DNA of 64,000 nucleotides from positions 292,063,712 to 292,127,711 of the forward strand of contig OW240914.1 of the NCBI GenBank assembly GCA_933207985.1, read 5' to 3'. The notes under the pieces are model-generated. The model made no database searches, was not told where the DNA came from, and worked only from the letters and a program-made list of their open reading frames with translations. The position numbers and the translations under genes were made by a program. Of this stretch, positions 58,141-64,000 are shown one piece after another (the first letter of the stretch is position 1; each line of letters opens with the position of its first letter). Source of the stretch: Pelobates cultripes. Its lineage: Eukaryota; Chordata; Amphibia; Anura; Pelobatidae.

Positions 58141-58738
58141 TTAAAGGAACACTATAGGGTCAGGAACACAAACATGTATTCCTGACCCTATAGTGTTAAA
58201 ACCACCATCTGGCCCCCTGATCCCATCATGCCTCCCTAAATATAGTAAAATCGTACTTGTATTCAAGCCTGAAGCTTTAACTCTGCATGCCGTTTGCCAC
58301 AGAATAGTAAGCGGTCTGCTGACATCATCAGAAGTGGTGGTCTGGGCCAATCACCATGCTTTTCCATAAGATTGGCAGAGACTGACAAGGAGGCAGATAA
58401 GGGGCAGAGCCAGCACAATTCAAACACAGCCCTGGCCAATCAGCATCTCCTCAGAGATTAATTGAATCTATGCATCTCTATGAGGAAAGTTCAGTGTCTA
58501 CATGCAGAGGGTGGAGATACTGAATGTTTGGATGCATTTTAAGCAGCCATGACCCAGGAAGGATCTCTAACAGCCATCTAAGGAGTGGCCAATTAAGTTA
58601 TCACTAGGCTGTAATGTAAACACTGCATTTTCTCTGAAAAGACAGTGTTTACAGCAAAAAGCCTGAAGGTAATGATTCTACTCACCAGAAGAAATTCAAT
58701 AAACTGTAGTTGTTCTGGTGACTATAGTGTCCCTTTAA
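58141..58738. mobile_element. T2-type MITE, 598 bp, complete
   Basis: Left ttaaaggaacactatagg, right actatagtgtccctttaa. The left hairpin (gtcaggaacacaaacatg with its complement) and the right arm gtagttgttctggtgac mirror 35243-35806. No ORF. Confidence 0.85.
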
Positions 58739-58814
58739 CACCTTAAGGACACATAACATGTGTGACATGTCATGATTCCCTTTTATTCCAGAAGTTTGGT
58801 CCTTAAGGGGTTAA
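58735..58814. mobile_element. 80-bp palindromic MITE abutting the T2 element
   Basis: ccttaaggacacataacatg and the end gtccttaaggggttaa are complementary, and the element is flanked by ttaa. It starts in the TTAA that closes the preceding MITE, so the two share a boundary. Confidence 0.65.
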
Positions 58815-59039
58815 AACTGTTTTAGAATGCTTGACACCGCACCAGGAGCTCAATGCAGGGAGCTTCCGAGGAGGTGATGAGAAGTGCACCCCATGTACGT
58901 AGTCAAACCATTCTTAAACAATTTTACTACTTACACTGGGAAAGTGCAATGACAATCATGGTACAATAACAATGACAGCAGGCTCTAGGGGTTGTTGCTT
59001 GCAGTGTTCCTATAAGTGACCTCTAAAAGCACCCAGTTG

Positions 59040-59347
59040 GTCTGGTTGTATTGGTGCTTTAGTTTTAACACTGCAATGAGAAATACTGTCATTTAGCCTT
59101 TGGTGCCTGGGCTCCTGATAGCCACTAGAGGCTATAATTTGATTGGAGGCTCCATATGAGTGGAGTAGCGCAGCACTGGCCATGTGCTTTAAAAAATAAA
59201 ATAAATTGGTGTAATGTCACAGAAGGTGAATCAGGTGCCTGGAACTGGATTTTGCTTTTTAGCTAAATTTAGGGTCTGAGCCTTAAAAACTAACACAGAG
59301 GATAGAATTTTGTATTCCTAAAGTGTGTCCTATAGTGTTCCTTTAAG
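59040..59347. repeat. T2-type MITE remnant
   Basis: Ends tcctatagtgttcctttaag (about 59327-59346). Contains gatagccactagaggct and tattggtgctttagtttt, phrases common in this family. Left end indistinct. Confidence 0.45.
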
Positions 59348-60009
59348 AGACAACTGAAAAAAGCTTGAGTATACATTTAGAGAACATTGAACAGGGAAAA
59401 ACTAGATGACAACAGCAGATTAAAATAAAACTATCAAAAAGAATTTAATGGCGAAGAATACACGGAGACAATATAGCAAATTCAAGTAGCAGCATATGAT
59501 TAGACGAGCACAATGTTTGACCGACCCTTAAGTCATTCGGTGGAAAGGACGAATTTGGAGCGGCAAATTTGAACATAAAGCTCAAGAGCTTTGTACTCTG
59601 GGGCTGTGAAATGGTTTAAAACCATTTTAAAACCATTATCTGATACAGCTGTTAGAATGTTACTTATTGTACCAAAAACATAAAAAAAAAAACAAAAAAA
59701 AACAACGCACCAAAACAAAAAACGAACAATACAACCTGCCACACACCTCCAACAATACAATAAAAATAAAAAGTGTTTTGGAGGGGCGGGGCCTGACCTT
59801 CAAGTAAGCCAGACGTGAAACACTGAGCTCCTGGACTATTAATTGACAAAAAGGATATACCGTATTTTTCGCTCCATAAGACGCACCTCACCATAAGACG
59901 CACCTAGTTTTTAGAGGAGGAAACCCAGAAAAAAAAATATTCTGAACAAACTGTTCCATAGTGTTTCTTACTATAGGACAGTTTGTTCAGAATATTTTTT
60001 TTTCTCCCC

Positions 60010-60980
60010 TGTCCCATAATGATCTTTAACCCCTCCTACCCTTGTCCATTAGTGTTCTGATCCCATAGTGTCCCCCCCTCGCATTGTTCCATAGTGCACT
60101 TTCCCTCCCATAGTGTCCCCCTCCCCTTCTCCCATAGTGTCTCCCCCTCCCCTTGACCCATAGTGTCCTCCTCCCCTTCTCCCATAGTGTCCTCCCCCTC
60201 CCCTTCTCCCATAGTGTCTCCCCCTCCCCTTCTCCCATAGTGTCTCCCCCTCCCTTTCTCCCATAGTGTCCTCCTCCCCTTCTCCCATAGTGTCCTCCTC
60301 CCCTTCTCCCATAGTGTCTCCCCCTCCCCTTCTCCCATAGTGTCTCCCCCTCCCTTTCTCCCATAGTGTCTCCCCCTCCCTTTCTCCCATAGTGTCCCCC
60401 TCCCTTTCTCCCATAGTGTCCCCCTCCCCTTGACCCATAGTGTCCCCCACCCCTTCTCCCATAGTGTCCTCCTCCCCTTCTCCCATAGTGTCCTCCTCCC
60501 CTTCTCCCATAGTGTCCTTCTCCCCTTCTCCCATAGTGTCTCCCCCTCCCTTTCTCCCATAGTGTGTCCCCCTCCCCTTAACCCATAGTGTCCCCCTCCC
60601 CTCGTCCCATAGTGTCTCCCCCGCCCCTCGACCCATAGTCCTCCTCCTTCTCCCATAGTGTCCTCCTCCCGCTCCCATAGTGTGTCTCCCCCCTCCCTTT
60701 CTCCCATAGTGTCCCCCTCCCTTTCTCCCCTAGTGTCTCCCCCTCCCTTTCTCCCATAGTGTCTCCCCCTCCCTTTCTCCCATAGTGTCTCCCCCTCCCT
60801 TTCTCCCATAGTGTCCCCCTCCCTTTCTCCCATAGTGTCTCCCCCTCCCTTCTCCCATAGTGTCCTCCTCCCCTTCTCCCATAGTGTCTCCCCCTCCCTT
60901 TCTCCCATAGTGTGTCCCCCTCCCCTTAACCCATAGTGTCTCCCCCCCTTAACCCATAGTGTCTCCCCTCCCATTGTCCC
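60010..60980. repeat. Minisatellite, 22-27-bp units, about 38 copies
   Basis: Units of cttctcccatagtgtc plus a variable c/t-rich tail, repeated with length variation. The pattern yields long spurious ORFs on the minus strand rich in Gly, Glu and Trp. They are by-products of the repeat and encode no domain. Confidence 0.95.
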
Positions 60981-60984
60981 ATAA

Positions 60985-61202
60985 TTACTTACCTGTCTTG
61001 GAGCGTGGGCCGGCTTCACAGCGCGCTCCGCCGTCCAGGAACTTCTATTTCAGGTTCCGGTTTCCGGCGGGACTGAAAGGAAGTGTGCACACTGAGTGTG
61101 CACTTCCTTTCAGTCCCGCCGGAAACCGGAACCTGAAATAGAAGTTCCTGGACGGCGGAGCGCGCTGTGAAGCCGGCCCACGCTCCAAGACAGGTAAGTA
61201 AA
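60985..61202. repeat. Near-perfect palindrome, arms about 107 bp
   Basis: The left arm from ttacttacctgtcttggag to about 61094 is the complement of the right arm from 61096 ending ccaagacaggtaagtaa, except for a 2-base indel near the centre (gtgtgcacact versus agtgtgcac). GC-rich (cgcgctccgccg, gttccggtttccggc). Confidence 0.92.
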
Positions 61203-61473
61203 TCTTCACATTCGCTCCATAAGACGCACAGACATTTCCCCTCACTTTTGAGGGGAAAAAAAGTGCGTCTTATGGAGCGAAAAATACGGTAACTCCTGAT
61301 TTACTGGCCTCCGAGACCAAATCTAAGTGTTCCTGAAAGCAGGGGACGCCCAGGCAAGCTGTCTGTCACTTCAAACGAGGCCATGACATGGCTTGATCAG
61401 ATCTTTCACCACTTTTGGCTCAAACTCCGGCGACGCCTTTCAGCTTTTTTTCACAGGTGACTATAGTGTCCCT

Positions 61474-61985
61474 TTAAAGGAACACTATAGGGCTCGGTAT
61501 GCAAACATGAATTCCTAACACTATAGCCCTGGAGTGGCTGTTTAGGCTCCCGGCACTCCACAGATTGCAGTAAAAAGGTACGTTTACTCACTTTCTTGCT
61601 CAATGTACTGTCTTGCCACGAATAGACCTGCGTTTGTGGCAGAGATCAAATGCTATTGCGCATGCTTGGAAACACACTTCGCCAATCAGCATCTATTCTT
61701 ACAGTTGCTTTGAATCAATGCATATCTCTATGGAGAGCATTTAGCTTCTCCATGCAAAGCGTGGAAAAGCTAAACATAGGTGCTGCACACTGTGCAGCAC
61801 GGACATAGGAAGCACCTCTAGTGGACATCTTAGTAACTGCACCTACAGGTGTTACTAGGCAGCAATGAGAACACTGACTTTTTTTCCTGAAAAGGCAGCT
61901 TTAACAATGAAAGGCATGCAGGGACAAGCTATAGACACTAGAACCACTACATTAAGCTGTAGTGGTTCTTGTGACTATATAATAC
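61474..61985. mobile_element. T2-type MITE, right end decayed
   Basis: Left ttaaaggaacactatagggc with hairpin mate ctaacactatagcc. The right part has ctctagtgg...ctatagacactagaacc and agctgtagtggttcttgtga, but the terminal ttaa is lost. A solitary right end (ggtgactatagtgtccctttaa, 61456-61477) abuts it on the left. Confidence 0.6.
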
Positions 61986-62624
61986 CCATTGTAGCACACT
62001 GGCCCATATGTTGGTGTTTTATAAATAACAATTATGTTGTTCTTCGTCTTTACAGACATTGCTATTGCAGTAATATATTTATAGTTTGGGTTTTTTTTCT
62101 ACATCAATAAAGTGTTTTCTACAAATTCCTTTTTAATGCAAATTAAAGTCATGCCAGCTTTTCATTTAAAACTCAGATGAATACATTTGAATTTTAAAAC
62201 GACACATGCCCCTCAGTAAACATCCAATAAACTGCACAATGGCTACCACCAACTTCAATCTTAACCACATTACCAAAATTGCCACTGAAAAGCTACCAGG
62301 GTACCATTTAAATCATCTTTTTGTAAACAAATCATTGACCATATTTGCTGAAAATGATAAACTGAAGCATGTATACTTTACTTTTTTTTTTTATACAATC
62401 ATTAAAACCCACGTGGTCATACAGTTAAATCTGGTAAACTGGCTCTTGGTATCCCAGAGTGTGCGGCCATTCATGGCCATTTGACCTGTTTTGTTATAAA
62501 AGGTCAACAGGAGTAATAAATAGAAAGCATGTAGCTAAATATATACATTGATGTAGTGTGCATTAGTCTATAAAAAGAACAGGAAAGGGCTCTAAGCCCT
62601 GGGCTAAAACTTCAGGCAATATTA

Positions 62625-62960
62625 AAGGGACACTCTAAGCATGACTACCACTACAACTTAACATCGTGGTTTTGGTGCACAGATGCTGTCCTTTTTCTCT
62701 GGCAATGTAAAACATTGCAGTTTCTAAAAAAACAGCAGTGTTTACATTTGGGCAAAAATACACACTTCTAGTGGTATTTCTTCCTTAAAGGGATACTCCA
62801 GGCAACAATACAACTTTAATGACTTGATAGATTTTGGCCTCAGTAACATGCTGTAATCGTTTTAGATTTCTTTTCATGCTCAAACCTCCCCCCACCCCCA
62901 TTTTAAAATGTAAAAAAAAACACCCACACTTTTTTTTTGCATGCGCTTGCATTGTTTTAT
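62625..62960. repeat. T2-type fragments
   Basis: ttaaagggacactctaagca starts at about 62625, with ctgtcctttttctctggc and acacttctagtgg downstream, and a second start-like ttaaagggatactccagg at about 62786. Neither has a clear right end. Confidence 0.45.
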
Positions 62961-63109
62961 GTATTTAGCACTGAGTAGTGTTTGTGTGTTTGCATGTAAG
63001 CATGTTTTTGTATGAAGTATGTGTGAGTAAATGTAGGGGTGTGTTTGCATGTAGTGTTGCCATTTGAATGCAGGCGTGCCTTTTTGTGTAGTGTGTTTTT
63101 TGAATATGT

Positions 63110-63345
63110 GGTGTGTTTTTATGTAGTGTTGATATTTGGATGCAGGGGTGTATTTGTGTGTAGTGTTGGCGAAATGCTGAGATGTATGCACATGTACACG
63201 TACATGATGCAAACGCATATACATAGAAACAGATACAGACAGACACTGAGACTTACAGATACACACGCACAGACATAAGTGTGTGTGTAGTGTGAATGCA
63301 GTGTGTGTATAGTGAGCAGTATGTATTGTTTGTGTGTGTGTCCTC
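63110..63345. repeat. GT-rich degenerate microsatellite
   Basis: Runs of gtgtgt, gcatac and tgtagtgt phrases over about 240 bp. Contributes low-complexity ORFs only. Confidence 0.7.
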
Positions 63346-63471
63346 CCTCCCTGACTCTTACCGGTGTCCAGGGAGTGGGGACACACTACATTCCCTGGTG
63401 GTCCAGTGGCATAGTATGGTTGCCCAGTGAAGAGAGGCCCAGGAGTCTCCACATCCAGCAGCAGCATGTCC

Positions 63472-63542
63472 TCTGTTCTCGTGATCTGTGAGAGCGTTGC
63501 TGCAGGTTACCATAGGAACGCACTCGCAGATCACGAGAACAG
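63472..63542. repeat. Palindrome, 26-bp arms
   Basis: ctgttctcgtgatctgtgag on the left pairs with the right arm ctcgcagatcacgagaacag (about 63523-63542), with slight mismatches. Confidence 0.8.
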
Positions 63543-63933
63543 ATGCTGGGTATGGAGACTCCTGCAAGCGGCATGAAAAAGCGCCCCGGGCACTCCCCTA
63601 GTGAGTGGCATCTGGGGCGGACTCACCCTTGCCCCCTTTAGTATGCCACTGTGCTCAAATCTTTATAGTTTTTACAGAATGCTGCAACGTAAGCCTGATT
63701 CTTTAGCCATTTGTACAAGGTATAGTAGGTGAATATGAACAAAGGACTTGAGTTACAGCACACCTGGAAGGCTTTCTGTTCCTTGTAGGAGTACTATATC
63801 TCAGTTTTTTTTATATTTGGTCAGTAATTAACAGGATTGGAAAGTTATGGGAGAAAAACCTATTGCTAAGTATTACTTTCATTTTATGATATTTTACTTG
63901 TTCCGTGTTAAATGTATAAGTGTATTTTAACAT

Positions 63934-63936
<3 letters not shown>

Positions 63937-63971
<35 letters not shown>
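63937..63971. repeat. (TA)n microsatellite
   Basis: About 17 TA units near the right edge, followed by a T run. Confidence 0.95.
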
Positions 63972-63979
<8 letters not shown>

Positions 63980-64000
63980 TTTATTCTTTGTTTTATTGAG

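Larger units (their letters stand above)
59860..61289. mobile_element. TA-flanked element made of a minisatellite and a large palindrome
   Basis: Termini ccgtatttttcgctccataa and its complement (ttatggagcgaaaaatacgg) form a 20-base inverted repeat, flanked by ta on each side (59858-59859 and 61290-61291). The left end carries the terminal phrase twice (cataagacgcacct). Inside: a hairpin (59929-60006), the minisatellite (about 60010-60980) and a near-perfect palindrome (60985-61202). No transposase. The TA flank suggests a mariner-type class, but this is not certain. Confidence 0.78.
54208..64000 (-). other. NSD1 intron 2 (right end outside window), repeat-rich
   Basis: No exon was found here: no frame on the minus strand matches the N-terminal NSD1 region. 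Named repeats are listed separately. Unassigned stretches are 54208-55050 and 59350-59770 (AT-rich), 62960-63650 (GT-rich low complexity) and 63660-63930. Confidence 0.7.

Noticed and set aside
60010..60980. A CRISPR-like array from evenly repeated units
   Set aside because: Units directly abut without unique spacers, and the host is a vertebrate. It is a minisatellite.
60036..61019. A 327-codon minus-strand ORF, and 112- and 209-codon ORFs overlapping it
   Set aside because: They are made only by reading the minisatellite in frame. Composition (G, E, R, W, T) follows the repeat unit, and no domain or start context supports a gene.
62880..63467. 195-codon minus-strand ORF rich in His and Thr
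   Set aside because: Comes from GT/CA-rich low-complexity sequence. No domain.

Overview
The window is eukaryotic nuclear DNA, very probably from a frog (anuran amphibian). It has one vertebrate gene broken into short exons by large introns, and it is full of DIRS retrotransposons, L1/Tx1-like LINEs, Tc1/mariner and hAT transposons, and many small TTAA-flanked palindromic MITEs of the kind known as the T2/Kolobok group in Xenopus. I cannot name the species. There is no operon structure, CRISPR array or recognisable tRNA or rRNA gene.

The one real gene is on the minus strand, 54207 down to 22542. It is NSD1, the histone H3K36 methyltransferase. Twenty-one coding exons can be placed to the base. 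They match exons 3 to 23 of the human gene in order, every junction keeps the reading frame, and together they give 2198 residues plus a stop. In order the protein carries PWWP1, a long disordered region (the big exon 5), a PHD cluster, PWWP2, AWS, SET, post-SET, a C-terminal PHD/C5HCH module and a low-complexity tail. The first coding exon (human exon 2) and the promoter are not seen and should lie beyond base 64000. The 3' UTR runs left from 22541 and its end cannot be fixed by eye.

Layout. 1-15955: a transposon graveyard downstream of the gene. It contains at least three decayed DIRS copies, two hAT-type hairpin elements, and a hAT transposon with an exact 8-bp target duplication that sits inside a DIRS copy and itself holds an L1-like insertion. 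15960-22541: NSD1 3' UTR and flank, few repeats. 22542-54207: NSD1 exons 23 to 3, with introns holding a Tc1 element split by a LINE, an L1 copy that has lost ORF2, LTR-like repeats and T2-type MITEs. 54208-64000: intron 2, holding MITEs, a hAT nested in a MITE, and a TA-flanked element built from a 1-kb minisatellite and a roughly 215-bp palindrome.

The strongest observations are a GC-AG intron supported by frame, a lineage-specific 15-residue repeat array in the NSD1 tail, and several transposon nests whose order can be read from target-site duplications. I found no convincing new protein-coding system. The unusual material is mobile-element architecture.
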